NCBI RefSeq assembly: GCF_918697925.1
Contig: NZ_CAKKMF010000011.1
Span: 16,401 to 80,400 of the forward strand
Reading direction: 5' to 3'
DNA from: Arthrobacter sp. Bi26
Lineage (GTDB): Bacteria > Actinomycetota > Actinomycetes > Actinomycetales > Micrococcaceae
Length of the DNA stretch: 64,000 nucleotides
Part shown: positions 1 to 8,999 of the stretch, piece after piece
Layout of the letters: the number at the start of each line of letters is the position of its first letter
Position numbering within the stretch: position 1 is the stretch's first letter
Translations under genes and position numbers: made by a program
The notes under the pieces: generated by a model
Seen by the model: only the letters and a program-made list of their open reading frames with translations
Databases searched by the model: none
What the model was told of the DNA's origin: nothing

Positions 1-726
1 GGCCTGCAGGTCGCGCAGGTTTTCCGGTTCCAGAGGGTTGGCCGGGTGGTTCGGGAAAGATCCGTCGAGCTCGAAGTACAGCGGCACGATCTCCAGGGGG
101 AGCTTGGGCAGCAGGGCATCGCCAAGCACGGCCGGGGTGGTGAGGCCGGCCATGCCGTTGCCGGCATCGACCACAACCTTCAGCGGCCGTGAACCGCGCA
201 GGTCCACCAGGCCGCGCAGGTACTCCGAATAGCCCTTGAGGACGTCCTGCACGCCAATGAGGCCAATGCTGCCGGCCGCGGGGATGGTGCCGGCGTTGAG
301 GTATTCCTCGGCGCGGGCTTGGATTTCCATGAGCCCGGTTTCGGAGGAGATCGGCACGGCGCCGGCCTTGGCCATCTTGATGCCGTTGTATTCGGCCGGG
401 TTGTGGCTCGCGGTGAACGTGGCGCCGGCGGCGTTGAGGGCGCCGCAGGCGTAGTAGAGCTCGTCGGTGGAGATCAGGTCCAGCAGCTGGACGTTGGCGC
501 CGCGGGTGGCTGCGCCGTTGGCGAAGGCTTTGGCGAACTCGGGGGAGGAGGGGCGCATGTCCCCGCCCACCAGCACGGTCTGCCCCGAGAGTTCCAGGAC
601 GTCGACGAAGGCAGCACCGACGGCTTCGACGATTTCCGCGGTAATGGATTGCCCCACGATTCCGCGCACGTCATAGGCCTTGAACGAGGTCGAGAGGTCA
701 AAAGTCTTTGTCTTGTCCGTAGTCAC
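1..726 (-). CDS. manB: Phosphomannomutase/phosphoglucomutase, N-terminal part (cut by window edge)
   Basis: Alpha-D-phosphohexomutase that interconverts hexose 1- and 6-phosphates to supply sugar nucleotides for cell-wall and glycan synthesis. Translating the minus strand from GTG at 726 gives 242 codons; the C-terminus lies off the left edge. The phosphoserine loop TASHNPAEYNGIK is near residue 105, followed by VVDAGNGMAG and the LDGSFPNHPANP metal/sugar region typical of the family. The name manB is a family assignment; a phosphoglucomutase specificity cannot be excluded. It is divergent from the helicase gene at 852. The GTG start is preferred because the family-typical FKAYDVRG follows about 15 residues later. 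Confidence 0.9.
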   Translation of the reverse strand, partial: MTTDKTKTFDLSTSFKAYDVRGIVGQSITAEIVEAVGAAFVDVLELSGQTVLVGGDMRPSSPEFAKAFANGAATRGANVQLLDLISTDELYYACGALNAAGATFTASHNPAEYNGIKMAKAGAVPISSETGLMEIQARAEEYLNAGTIPAAGSIGLIGVQDVLKGYSEYLRGLVDLRGSRPLKVVVDAGNGMAGLTTPAVLGDALLPKLPLEIVPLYFELDGSFPNHPANPLEPENLRDLQA

Positions 727-851
727 GCGTCTTATCTTACGTTGCGGCGCTGACGCCGTGACCTGTGTCCGCACGCTTGTCCACAGGCTGGGATGTGCAC
801 ATAGCGGGCCCCGGCTTCATGGCTGTCGGAGGGGGCTGGGATACTGAAGCA

Positions 852-3032
852 ATGGCCAGTAACCAGAACGCCCTTTCCAGCACCGCCCTCGCCGACACCA
901 CGGCCTCGACCCGGGAACAGGCCCAGACTGTGCTGCGGGAGCTCGTGGGCCACCCTGGGGCGGAGTTCCATGACGGCCAGTTCGAGGCCATTGAGGCCCT
1001 GGTCGACGGCGGCAGGCGGGCGCTGGTGGTGCAGCGCACCGGCTGGGGGAAGTCGGCCGTGTATTTCGTCGCCTCCCTGCTGCTGCGCCGCCGTGGCGCC
1101 GGCCCCACCCTGATCGTCTCCCCGCTCCTGGCGCTCATGCGTGACCAGGTCGCGGCCGCGGCGCGGGCCGGGGTGCGGGCGGTCGCTATCAACTCCGCGA
1201 ACCAGTTGGAGTGGGACACCGTCCGCGAGCAGCTCGCCGCCGATGAAGTGGACGTCCTGCTGGTCTCGCCAGAGCGCCTCACCAACCCGTCCTTCCGGGA
1301 AAACCAGCTCCCCGAGCTCGTGCGCCGGACCGGGCTGCTGGTGGTTGACGAGGCCCACTGCATCTCGGACTGGGGCCACGACTTCCGCCCCGACTACCGG
1401 CGCATCGCGGACCTCATCACACAGCTGCCGGACACCGTCCCGGTGCTCGCCACCACCGCCACGGCCAATTCCCGGGTGGTGCATGACATCGAGGAGCAGC
1501 TCGGCAAGGACGTGCTCACCATACGGGGCGCCCTGGGCCGGGATTCGCTCCGGCTGGGTGTCCTGACACTGCCCGATTCCCGCGAACGGCTGGGCTGGCT
1601 GTTGACCCACCTGCAGGATTTGCAGGGCAGCGGCATCATTTACACGCTCACGGTGTCGGCGGCCGAGGACACTGCCCGCCTCTTGGCCGAAGCGGGGCAT
1701 GAGGTGCTCGCCTACACCGGCCGCACGGACCCCGCGGACCGGGAACGCGCCGAGCATCTCCTTAAGGACAACCAGGTCAAGGCCCTCGTGGCCACGTCCG
1801 CGCTCGGCATGGGCTTCGACAAGCCGGACCTCGGCTTCGTGGTGCACCTTGGCGCGCCGTCCTCGCCGGTGGCGTATTACCAGCAGGTGGGCCGCGCCGG
1901 GCGTGGCGCGGCGAACGCCGATGTCCTGCTGCTGCCCGGTTCGGAGGACCGCGACATCTGGCAGTACTTTGCCACCGCGTCTATGCCGTCCGAGGAAAAG
2001 GCTGCCGCCGTCCTGACAGCCCTCGCCGAGGCCGGAACGGCAGTGTCCACAGTGGCGCTCGAGGCCCGGGTGGACCTGCGCCGCACCCCGCTGGAGCTGC
2101 TGTTGAAGGTCCTGGCCGTGGACGGCGCCGTCGAACGCGTCGGCGGCGGCTGGCGCTCCACGGGACAGCCGTGGAACTACGACGCCGAGCGGTACAGCCG
2201 GATCGCCGAGGCCCGGGTGGATGAACAGGACTCGATGGTCATCTACCAGGACACCGCGGGCTGCCGAATGGAATACATCACCTCGGTACTGGACGACGAA
2301 ACAGCCCGCGCCTGCGGCCGCTGCGACAACTGCGCTGGCCGCTGGTTCCGGGCCGACATCGCCGAGGACGCCACGGAGACCGCAGGGCAGACCCTTCGCC
2401 GGGCCGGCGTCGTCCTTGAACCGCGGCTGCAGTGGCCCAGCGGAATGGACCGCCTGGGTGTGCCCGTCAAGGGCAAGATCAAGCCCGATGAAGCGCTCGC
2501 CGACGGCCGGGTGCTGGCGCGCCTGACGGACCTCGGCTGGGGCGGGGCCCTGCGCGAGGCCTTCGCCGCCGGTGCACCCGACCGGGCCGTAGACCCCGGC
2601 ATGCTGCAGGCCTGCGTTCAGGTGCTCCGGGAATGGGGCGCGGGAGATGCCCGGTCCCCGGGCTGGAGCGGGGCCGGCCGGCCGGCCGCGATCATCAGCC
2701 TGCCCTCCCGCGGGAAGCCGCTGCTGGTGGACTCCCTGGCCCGCGGGATCTCCGAGATCGGCCGCATCCCGTATCTCGGCCAGCTGCAGCTCAATCACGG
2801 CGGACCCACCGGCGGCCGCGGCGGGAACAGTGCCTACCGGCTCGCCGGCGTCTGGGACCGCCTGGTGGTGGGACCGGAGCTGGAGGACGCCCTGGCTGGA
2901 ATCCGTGGCCAGAGCGTCATGCTGGTGGACGACCTCGTGGACAGCCGCTGGACCCTGACCATCTCCGGGCGGGCCCTCAGGCTCGCCGGCGCCGGCGCCG
3001 TTCTGCCGCTGGTGCTGGGCCAGGCCGGCTGA
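852..3032 (+). CDS. recQ: RecQ-family ATP-dependent DNA helicase with C-terminal phosphoribosyltransferase-like tail
   Basis: Superfamily 2 3'-5' DNA helicase for recombination and repair. The 726-residue product has a Walker A-like TGWGKS, the motif II box VVDEAHCISDWGHDFRPDYR, the motif III-like LATTATAN, and motif VI YYQQVGRAGRG. A four-cysteine zinc site (CxRCDNC type, ACGRCDNCAG) follows the helicase core. The last ~120 residues do not look like an HRDC domain. They contain VMLVDDLVDSRWTLT, resembling the PRPP-binding loop of type I phosphoribosyltransferases. ATG at 852 is preferred over an in-frame GTG at 765 because the extra 29 residues are not family-like. The 3' end overlaps the convergent MFS gene by 56 bp. 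Confidence 0.92.
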   Translation: MASNQNALSSTALADTTASTREQAQTVLRELVGHPGAEFHDGQFEAIEALVDGGRRALVVQRTGWGKSAVYFVASLLLRRRGAGPTLIVSPLLALMRDQVAAAARAGVRAVAINSANQLEWDTVREQLAADEVDVLLVSPERLTNPSFRENQLPELVRRTGLLVVDEAHCISDWGHDFRPDYRRIADLITQLPDTVPVLATTATANSRVVHDIEEQLGKDVLTIRGALGRDSLRLGVLTLPDSRERLGWLLTHLQDLQGSGIIYTLTVSAAEDTARLLAEAGHEVLAYTGRTDPADRERAEHLLKDNQVKALVATSALGMGFDKPDLGFVVHLGAPSSPVAYYQQVGRAGRGAANADVLLLPGSEDRDIWQYFATASMPSEEKAAAVLTALAEAGTAVSTVALEARVDLRRTPLELLLKVLAVDGAVERVGGGWRSTGQPWNYDAERYSRIAEARVDEQDSMVIYQDTAGCRMEYITSVLDDETARACGRCDNCAGRWFRADIAEDATETAGQTLRRAGVVLEPRLQWPSGMDRLGVPVKGKIKPDEALADGRVLARLTDLGWGGALREAFAAGAPDRAVDPGMLQACVQVLREWGAGDARSPGWSGAGRPAAIISLPSRGKPLLVDSLARGISEIGRIPYLGQLQLNHGGPTGGRGGNSAYRLAGVWDRLVVGPELEDALAGIRGQSVMLVDDLVDSRWTLTISGRALRLAGAGAVLPLVLGQAG

Positions 3033-4461
3033 CCTCCGCGCCGGCGTGGCGGGGGAGGGCCAGGCTGTCCAGCGTGCTCAGGAGCATCAGGACCGCGATG
3101 GCCACGAATGCTGCCCGGTACGGCGCCGCCGGATCGCCGGCGGCAAGACCCCCGGCGACACCGATGGTTCCTGCGGCGTGGCTGCTTGCCTCGAAGACCC
3201 GCAGCAGGAGCGCCCCGACAGCGATCCCGGCCGCTGTGGAGAGCTGCACGAGCGTGGCGGAGACGGCATTGGCGGACGGCAGTTGGCCCGGGGCGACGTC
3301 GGCGTACTGGACGGAAGCGTAGGCCGAGAACCCGATCGAGCGGAACGCTCCGCTGGCCACCAGCACGGCGACAATCAGCGGCTCCGGCGTGCCGGCCTCG
3401 AGCAGTGCGCACAGCGCAAAAGTGGCGGCCGAGGCCAGCGATGCGAACGCCAGAACGGGTTTGAAACCGAAGCGCCGGATCAGGGGCGTCGTAGCGGGCT
3501 TAATTCCGATGTTCCCCACGAACACGGCGGACACCATCGCCCCGGCGCGCAGCGGGTCCCAGCCGAAGCCGGCCTGGAACATCAGCGGCAGCAGGAACGG
3601 CACGGCGCTGATGGTCAGGCGGTACACAAAGCCTCCCGTCGCTGTTGCGCGGAACGTCCGTGCGCCGAAGACGGACAGATTGAACAGTGGCGTGCTGGTC
3701 CGTCGCATCGAGGCCGCGGCTGCGGTCAGAAACAGCAGGCCCACTACGATCCCCGCGGCCGCCAGCAGTCCGGCGTCGCGGCCGCCGATCAGTTCCAGAC
3801 CAATGAGCAGGGACCCCACCCCGAGCGTGGTGAGGACCAGGCCGAGCCAGTCGAGGCGCCGCGTGCTGTCGCCGCCCACTGCGGGAACCAGGCGCAGCGC
3901 GGCCAGGAACGCCGCCAGGCCCAGGGGGAGGTTGACCAGGAAGATCCAGTGCCAGGACAGGTACGTGGTGAGCGCTCCGCCCACGAGCGGGGCAAGGACC
4001 GGGGCCAGCAGCCCGGGCCACACCAGGAAGGCGGTGGCCCGCAGCAACTCCTTCTTCGGCGTTCCGCGGAGCACCACCAGCGTGCCCACAGGGACCATCA
4101 TGGCGCCGCCAGCACCCTGCAGGACACGGCTCATGGTCAGCATTGTCAGGTCCTGGCTGAGCGCGCAGAGCAGCGACGCCGCCGTGAAGATTGCAATGGC
4201 GAGACAGAACACCCGGCGGGCACCGAGCCGCTCCGCGAGCCAGCCGCTGAGCGGGATGCCCATCGCCACCGTCATCAGGTAGGCCGTCATGGTGATGTTG
4301 ACGTCGGCGGCGGGCACGTCGAAATCCGCGGCGATACTGGGTATGGCCGTGGTCAGGACGGTCCCGTCGAGGAATTCCATGAAGAACGTCGCAGCCACTA
4401 AGAGCGCCAGCCGCGGGCTCCAGCTGCCCCCGGCCGGGACGCCACGCGACGAGGCTTTCAT
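2977..4461 (-). CDS. MFS transporter, DHA2 (EmrB/QacA) type
   Basis: Inner-membrane drug/proton antiporter-like exporter of about 494 residues with many hydrophobic segments, consistent with the 14-helix DHA2 family. The first helix (LALLVAATFFMEFLDGTVL) carries the family's aspartate in FMEFLDGT. A motif C-like stretch and the LDWLG segment before the seventh helix are also visible. ATG at 4461 is chosen for its GGAG Shine-Dalgarno 8 nt upstream; an earlier in-frame ATG at 4491 would overlap the upstream flavoprotein gene by 8 bp. Tight spacing to that gene suggests one transcript and a possible role in exporting its product, which is inference. The C-terminus is a run of arginines. Confidence 0.85.
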   Translation of the reverse strand: MKASSRGVPAGGSWSPRLALLVAATFFMEFLDGTVLTTAIPSIAADFDVPAADVNITMTAYLMTVAMGIPLSGWLAERLGARRVFCLAIAIFTAASLLCALSQDLTMLTMSRVLQGAGGAMMVPVGTLVVLRGTPKKELLRATAFLVWPGLLAPVLAPLVGGALTTYLSWHWIFLVNLPLGLAAFLAALRLVPAVGGDSTRRLDWLGLVLTTLGVGSLLIGLELIGGRDAGLLAAAGIVVGLLFLTAAAASMRRTSTPLFNLSVFGARTFRATATGGFVYRLTISAVPFLLPLMFQAGFGWDPLRAGAMVSAVFVGNIGIKPATTPLIRRFGFKPVLAFASLASAATFALCALLEAGTPEPLIVAVLVASGAFRSIGFSAYASVQYADVAPGQLPSANAVSATLVQLSTAAGIAVGALLLRVFEASSHAAGTIGVAGGLAAGDPAAPYRAAFVAIAVLMLLSTLDSLALPRHAGAEVSRPGPAPAAERRRRRRA

Positions 4462-4483
4462 GCGCGGTTCTCCGAGTTCCGGT

Positions 4484-6145
4484 TCACCCATTGCGGAGGG
4501 GCGGTTCCGATTCCAACACGGCCATGGCGGCGTTGTGGCCGCCGATGGCACTGACGGCGCCGCCGCGGCGGGCGCCGGAACCGCAGAGCAGGATCTGCGG
4601 ATCGTCCGTCGCCACGCCCCAGCGGCGCGCCGGGGTGTCCAGCGGTTCGCCGTCCTCCACGAACGGCCAGTCGAGGCCGCCGTGGAAGATGTTGCCCTGG
4701 GGCATGCCGACGGCGCGTTCAATGTCCAAGGTGGTCTTGGTTTCGATGCAGGGCCTCCCGTCCGGATCTGTCAGGAGCAGATCCTCAATCGGCTCGGCCA
4801 GGACGGAGTTCAGGGAGGCCAGGACGGCCGCCTGCAGCTCGGCGCGGCGGTCCTCGTTGTTCTCGGCCGTGACCAGCCGGTGCGGGACGTGCAGGCCAAA
4901 GACGGTCAGCGTCTGGGCGCCGGCGGCCTGCAGTTCCGGGGACAGGATGCTGGGGTCGGTCAGCGAATGGCAGTAGATTTCGCACGGCAGCGGCGAGGGC
5001 ACGGACCCGGCGGCGGCGGTGCGGTAGGCGGCGTCGAGCTGGGACCACGTCTCGTTGATGTGGAACGTCCCGCCGAAGGCGGCCTCCGGGCTGACGGATC
5101 CGTCCAGGAGCTCCGGGAGCCGTTTGAGCAGCAGGTTGACCTTGACCTGGGCGCCCTCGCGGCGATGGTTCGGGTTGCCGGCAGCGGCCGCGGCGCCCGC
5201 TGAAATGCCAGCGGCAGCGGCGCCGGCAGCGGCGCCCTCGGCAGGCCGGCTGCGCAGCCGGTTCAGGACGGCCGGCGCCACATTGGACAGGACCCACGCG
5301 GCGGTTACCGTGTGGTCCTGGCCGCCGTGGCGGTAGTCCACGACGCCGCCGGGCCGGACCGCCGTGACGTCCGCGGAAGTCAGGATGGTCGCGCCGGCGT
5401 CGCGGGCGGCCCGCTCCAGCTCGCCGGACACCGCGCCCATGCCGCCGACCGGCACGTCCCAGTCGCCCGTTCCACCGCCTATCAGGTGGTAGAGGAAGCA
5501 GATGTTTTGCTGCAGGTCCTCGTCGTCGGCCTGGGCGAACGTCCCGATCAGCGCATCCGTCAGGACCACGCCGCGGACCAGGTCGCTGCCCAAATTCTTG
5601 CTGATGGCGTGCCCGATGGGATGTTCGATCATGGCCTCCCATGCCTCGGCGACGCCGGCCCGGGCGGCGAGGGAACGCGCAACGGATCGGGGCAGCAGCG
5701 GCGAGGTCATGGTGGGCCAGAGGGCTTCAGTGAGCTGCCGGCAGGCGGCGTAGAACGCGGTGAAGGCGCGGAACTCGCCGTCGGGCGCGCCGACGGCGGC
5801 GAAGGACGCCGCAGTGGCGGCCTCGTCCCCGTTGTCCACCAGCAGGGCCCGGCTGCCGTCCGCAGGGTCCGGGGTGTAGGAGGAATAGCGCCGCCGCGCC
5901 AGCGTGACGCGCAGGCCGAGGTCATCGATGATCTGCTGGGGCAGGAGGCTGACGAGGTACGAGTAGCGCGAGAGGCGGGCGTCGACGCCGTCGAACGCGT
6001 GCGCGGACACCGCGGCGCCGCCGGGGTGCTCCAGCTTTTCCAGGACCAGGACCTCCCGCCCGGCCTTGGCCAGGTACGCGGCCGCGGCCAGGCCGTTGTG
6101 GCCGCCGCCGACGATGATGGCGTCAAATTCCTTGTTGCTCGACAT
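4484..6145 (-). CDS. NAD(P)/FAD-dependent oxidoreductase, phytoene-dehydrogenase/PYROXD2-like
   Basis: Flavin-dependent amine oxidase/phytoene desaturase superfamily protein of 553 residues. The N-terminus has the dinucleotide-binding fold DAIIVGGGHNGLAAAAYLAK, followed by the VLEKLEHPGGAA strand that ends in the ribose-binding acidic residue. The C-terminus has ILLCGSGARRGGAVSAIGGHN, the second FAD contact typical of CrtI-like proteins. No carotenoid genes are nearby, so a true carotenoid role is not supported; such PYROXD2-like proteins are widespread in actinobacteria and mostly uncharacterised. ATG 6145 follows GGATAGG. The stop lies within 25 bp of the downstream MFS start, so the two are probably cotranscribed. 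Confidence 0.85.
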   Translation of the reverse strand: MSSNKEFDAIIVGGGHNGLAAAAYLAKAGREVLVLEKLEHPGGAAVSAHAFDGVDARLSRYSYLVSLLPQQIIDDLGLRVTLARRRYSSYTPDPADGSRALLVDNGDEAATAASFAAVGAPDGEFRAFTAFYAACRQLTEALWPTMTSPLLPRSVARSLAARAGVAEAWEAMIEHPIGHAISKNLGSDLVRGVVLTDALIGTFAQADDEDLQQNICFLYHLIGGGTGDWDVPVGGMGAVSGELERAARDAGATILTSADVTAVRPGGVVDYRHGGQDHTVTAAWVLSNVAPAVLNRLRSRPAEGAAAGAAAAGISAGAAAAAGNPNHRREGAQVKVNLLLKRLPELLDGSVSPEAAFGGTFHINETWSQLDAAYRTAAAGSVPSPLPCEIYCHSLTDPSILSPELQAAGAQTLTVFGLHVPHRLVTAENNEDRRAELQAAVLASLNSVLAEPIEDLLLTDPDGRPCIETKTTLDIERAVGMPQGNIFHGGLDWPFVEDGEPLDTPARRWGVATDDPQILLCGSGARRGGAVSAIGGHNAAMAVLESEPPLRNG

Positions 6146-6255
6146 GGGCCTATCCTGCCATCCGGATCCGCCGCTGGGCGCGAGGCGTCCGGCCACCGGA
6201 CGGGAGCGGGTTGCTGCAGACGGTGCCGTCGCAGCGCTGCCCCGGCGTCACGGGT

Positions 6256-6300
6256 GCAGATCAGGGCGGATGAACGACGCCGATCCGCCCTGATCTGCCC
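6256..6300. repeat. Dispersed palindromic repeat, copy 1
   Basis: Two 16-nt arms, 6256-6271 and 6283-6298, are perfect inverse complements (GCAGATCAGGGCGGAT and its complement) around an 11-nt spacer. The same arms occur at 17400-17457 and 18556-18604. All three copies are intergenic. This copy lies about 90 bp downstream of tRNA-Ser(GCT), beyond its terminator. Confidence 0.8.
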
Positions 6301-6359
6301 GGGAGCAGGCCCGGCGCGGGCAGGACCAGGCCCCGGGCCGCCATGTGCCGGGTACGCAA

Positions 6360-6388
6360 AAGGCCCCGGTCCGAGGACCGGGGCCAAA
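6360..6388 (-). terminator. Rho-independent terminator of tRNA-Ser(GCT)
   Basis: On the minus strand an 11-bp GC stem (GGCCCCGGTCC with its complement, loop of 3) follows the tRNA 3' end by a few bases and is followed by TTTT. Position and polarity fit termination of the tRNA transcript. Confidence 0.75.
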
Positions 6389-6390
6389 CG

Positions 6391-6478
6391 CGGAGACGGG
6401 GGGATTTGAACCCCCGGTGGAGTTGTGCCCCACACTTCATTAGCAGTGAAGCCCATTCGGCCGCTCTGGCACGTCTCC
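6391..6478 (-). tRNA. tRNA-Ser (anticodon GCT)
   Basis: An 88-nt cloverleaf on the minus strand. The acceptor stem is GGAGACG paired with CGTCTCC and the discriminator is G. The anticodon stem CTTCA/TGAAG encloses CTGCTAA, giving anticodon GCT (codons AGC/AGU). The long variable arm expected for serine is present, and the T arm is GGGGG-TTCAAAT-CCCCC. CCA is not encoded. Confidence 0.95.
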
Positions 6479-6635
6479 AATTGCTATTAACTAGCCAACC
6501 AAGGATACGCAGAAGGTGCCACGCAGTGCAAAACGGCCCGCCGGGGACATCGCGGGGTCACTTCCGGCCAATAATTGGGGCACCGGATGGGCGCGAAGTG
6601 GCCCCGCGTGGCTTACCGCTTTCGGGGGTGCGGCA

Positions 6636-8915
6636 TCAGGCCTCCTGGCCGGCCAGGGCCCGCCACAGGAAATGCTGGCTGCGGCTCTGCAGGGCCGCAG
6701 CCTGCCGGTTGTCCGAGGCCCCCGCGTGGCCGCCCTCGAGGGCTTCGTGGAACCAGACATTGGGGATGCCCATGGCCTGCATGCGGGCCGCCATCTTCCG
6801 GGCCTGGACCGGCCCCACCCGGTCATCGGAGGTCGCCGTCCAGATAAACGTCTCCGGGTAGTCCACGCCGTCCTTGAGCTGGTGGTACGGGGAGAACGTC
6901 TTCAGGAACTCCCACTGCTCCGGCACGTCAGGGTCGCCGTATTCGCCAATCCAGGAATAGCCCGCGGAAAGTTTGGTGTACCGGCGCATGTCCAGGAGCG
7001 GAACCCCGCAGGACACGGCACCGAACAGCTCCGGGTACTGCGTGAGCATGTTGCCCACCAGCAGCCCGCCGTTGGAGCCGCCCACGCAGCCGAGCCGCTC
7101 CCGGGAAGTGACACCGCGGGAGATCAGGTCCTTCGCCACGGCAGCGAAGTCTTCATAGGCGCGGTGGCGGTTGCCCTGCAACGCCGCGCGGTGCCAGGCC
7201 GGCCCGTACTCGCCGCCGCCGCGGATGTTCGCCACCACGTAGACACCGCCGCGGCGGTGCGTGGCCCCACCCTCGGCCCCGCCGGACTCCGCGGTACGCC
7301 GCTCCAGCCATGCCCGGCCGATCGCTCCGCTGTACGCCGGAGTCCGCGAAATCTCGAAGCCGCCATAGCCGGATAGCTGGGTGGGGTTCTGGCCGTCCAG
7401 CACCAGGTCCTTGGCGGCCACCTGGAAGTAAGGGATCTTGGTGCCGTCGCTGGAGACCGCGAAGTGCTGCTGGACTTCATAGTCGGCCTCGTTGAAGAAC
7501 GACGGCGAGGTCCGGATCACCTCGTGCGTGCTGGTCACGGAGCTATTGCCCCGTGCGAGCGTCCCTCGGGTCAGGGTGGTGGGCGTCGTGAAACCGGTGG
7601 CCACGAGCCAGAAGTCGTTCCCTGCGCCCGGCGCCTCGCCCTCGGCCACCGAGGCGGTGCCGCCGGTGCCGTCGTCGTCCGAGCCTTCGGCGTCGTCTTC
7701 GTCATCCACCGCGAAGGCGTTGACGTCGTGCAGGGGCGGGCAGGCATCCAGCACGGTGGCCTCCCACGCGGCGTCCGTCCCCGGGCGTCGCGGATCCAGG
7801 ACGTGGATTTCCGAGGACACGTCCCGGAGCAGGTTCAGCAGCAGGAAGTCCCGCGTCCAGCTCCAGGACTGCAGGGAGGTGTGCGGATCGGGCGTGAAGA
7901 GCACGGCGAGCTCCCGGGAGCCGGCGAGGAAGTCCTCGAACCCGGCCGCGAGCAGGGAACCCGCCGGGTGGGTGGTGCCGTTGACGGTCCAGTCACGCTG
8001 CGGGCGGAACAGCAGCCATTCGCGGTGCGAGCTCAGGTTCACGTCTGCGGGCACGTCGATCTGCACCCACTGACCATCGCGCAGCACGGAGGTGTTCTTC
8101 TCGAAGAAACTGATCCAGTCGACGGCAAACGTGCGTTCGAAGCCCGGAGTGGAGTCGTGGGCCACGATCGCTATCATGTGGTCCTCGGGAATGTCGAAAA
8201 TCTGCTCGGCCTCCGCCAGGGAGTCGCCGCGGCGCAGCTTCACCCCGGTCCGGGCATAGGACGAGGTGGTCCGCGGCAGGTCCTGGGCGGTAGTGGCGAC
8301 CAGCAAGGTGTCCCCGTCCAGCCAGGAGGCATTGCCCTTGCCGGTCGGGAGGTCGAAGCCGCCGTCGGCCGGGTCCACGAAGCCGCGGGCCTCGACGTCG
8401 AACTCACGGTGGCGGTTCGCGTCCCCGCCGTCGGGGGAGAAGGCCAGCAGGGCCCGCCGGTGGGGCTCACCCGGGGCCGGGCGGAGGAAATTGGCGCCGT
8501 GGAAGACCCAGTCCTGGCCCTCGGCGGCGGCGAGGGCGTCGACATCCAGCAGGACATCCCACGCGGGAGTCCCGGCCCGGTAGCTGTCCCAGCTGGTTCG
8601 CCGCCACAGGCCCTTGGGGTTGTCCCGGTCCTTCCAGAAGTTGTAGTACCACTCGCCGTGCTTGCCCACCATGGGGATCCGGTCGGTGGAGTCGAGGACC
8701 TCCAGGATCTTGCCTTCCAGGTCGTCGTAGTCGGCGTCCTCGAGGAGTTCCTCGGTGCGGGCGTTCTGTTCACGGACCCACGCCAGCTGCTCCTGGCCGT
8801 AGATGTCCTCCAGCCAGATGTTCTCGTCGACGGGTTCGGGGGACGTCCCTGCAACCGGGAGGGCGCCGCTGGCTTGGCCGGACGCGGACGGGTGGTCAGC
8901 TTCTGTGGTGGTCAT
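6636..8915 (-). CDS. S9A family serine peptidase (prolyl oligopeptidase)
   Basis: Peptidase of 759 residues that would cleave short peptides, typically after proline. An N-terminal propeller region (starting around NIWLEDIYGQ) is followed by a C-terminal alpha/beta-hydrolase domain. The catalytic triad is visible as the nucleophile serine in CVGGSNGGLLVG, the aspartate in TSDDRVGPVQARK, and the histidine in EGGHAGA near the C-terminus. There is no signal peptide, so it is probably cytoplasmic. ATG 8915 is chosen because GGATGG precedes it; a start 18 nt upstream lacks a site. It is divergent from the FAD-binding gene, with 84 bp between them. Confidence 0.92.
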   Translation of the reverse strand: MTTTEADHPSASGQASGALPVAGTSPEPVDENIWLEDIYGQEQLAWVREQNARTEELLEDADYDDLEGKILEVLDSTDRIPMVGKHGEWYYNFWKDRDNPKGLWRRTSWDSYRAGTPAWDVLLDVDALAAAEGQDWVFHGANFLRPAPGEPHRRALLAFSPDGGDANRHREFDVEARGFVDPADGGFDLPTGKGNASWLDGDTLLVATTAQDLPRTTSSYARTGVKLRRGDSLAEAEQIFDIPEDHMIAIVAHDSTPGFERTFAVDWISFFEKNTSVLRDGQWVQIDVPADVNLSSHREWLLFRPQRDWTVNGTTHPAGSLLAAGFEDFLAGSRELAVLFTPDPHTSLQSWSWTRDFLLLNLLRDVSSEIHVLDPRRPGTDAAWEATVLDACPPLHDVNAFAVDDEDDAEGSDDDGTGGTASVAEGEAPGAGNDFWLVATGFTTPTTLTRGTLARGNSSVTSTHEVIRTSPSFFNEADYEVQQHFAVSSDGTKIPYFQVAAKDLVLDGQNPTQLSGYGGFEISRTPAYSGAIGRAWLERRTAESGGAEGGATHRRGGVYVVANIRGGGEYGPAWHRAALQGNRHRAYEDFAAVAKDLISRGVTSRERLGCVGGSNGGLLVGNMLTQYPELFGAVSCGVPLLDMRRYTKLSAGYSWIGEYGDPDVPEQWEFLKTFSPYHQLKDGVDYPETFIWTATSDDRVGPVQARKMAARMQAMGIPNVWFHEALEGGHAGASDNRQAAALQSRSQHFLWRALAGQEA

Positions 8916-8999
8916 TTTTCCATCCAAGAACATCGGTGCGGCAGTGGCAAGTCACGCGGGCGTCCAACCGGCGCCCGGGTTGCCGATACGCTGGATGCC

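Noticed and set aside
765..851. A 29-residue longer N-terminus of the RecQ-like helicase starting at GTG 765.
   Set aside because: The added residues lie close to the divergent phosphohexomutase promoter and look non-coding; ATG 852 is more plausible.
4484..6145. A carotenoid phytoene desaturase (crtI).
   Set aside because: No crtB, crtE or other carotenoid genes are nearby and the sequence fits the broader PYROXD2-like group, so the specific name is not justified.
7464..8999. A 512-codon upstream extension of the FAD/NAD(P)-binding protein.
   Set aside because: It is antisense to the prolyl-oligopeptidase gene and has no conserved content; the Rossmann motif begins just after GTG 9000.
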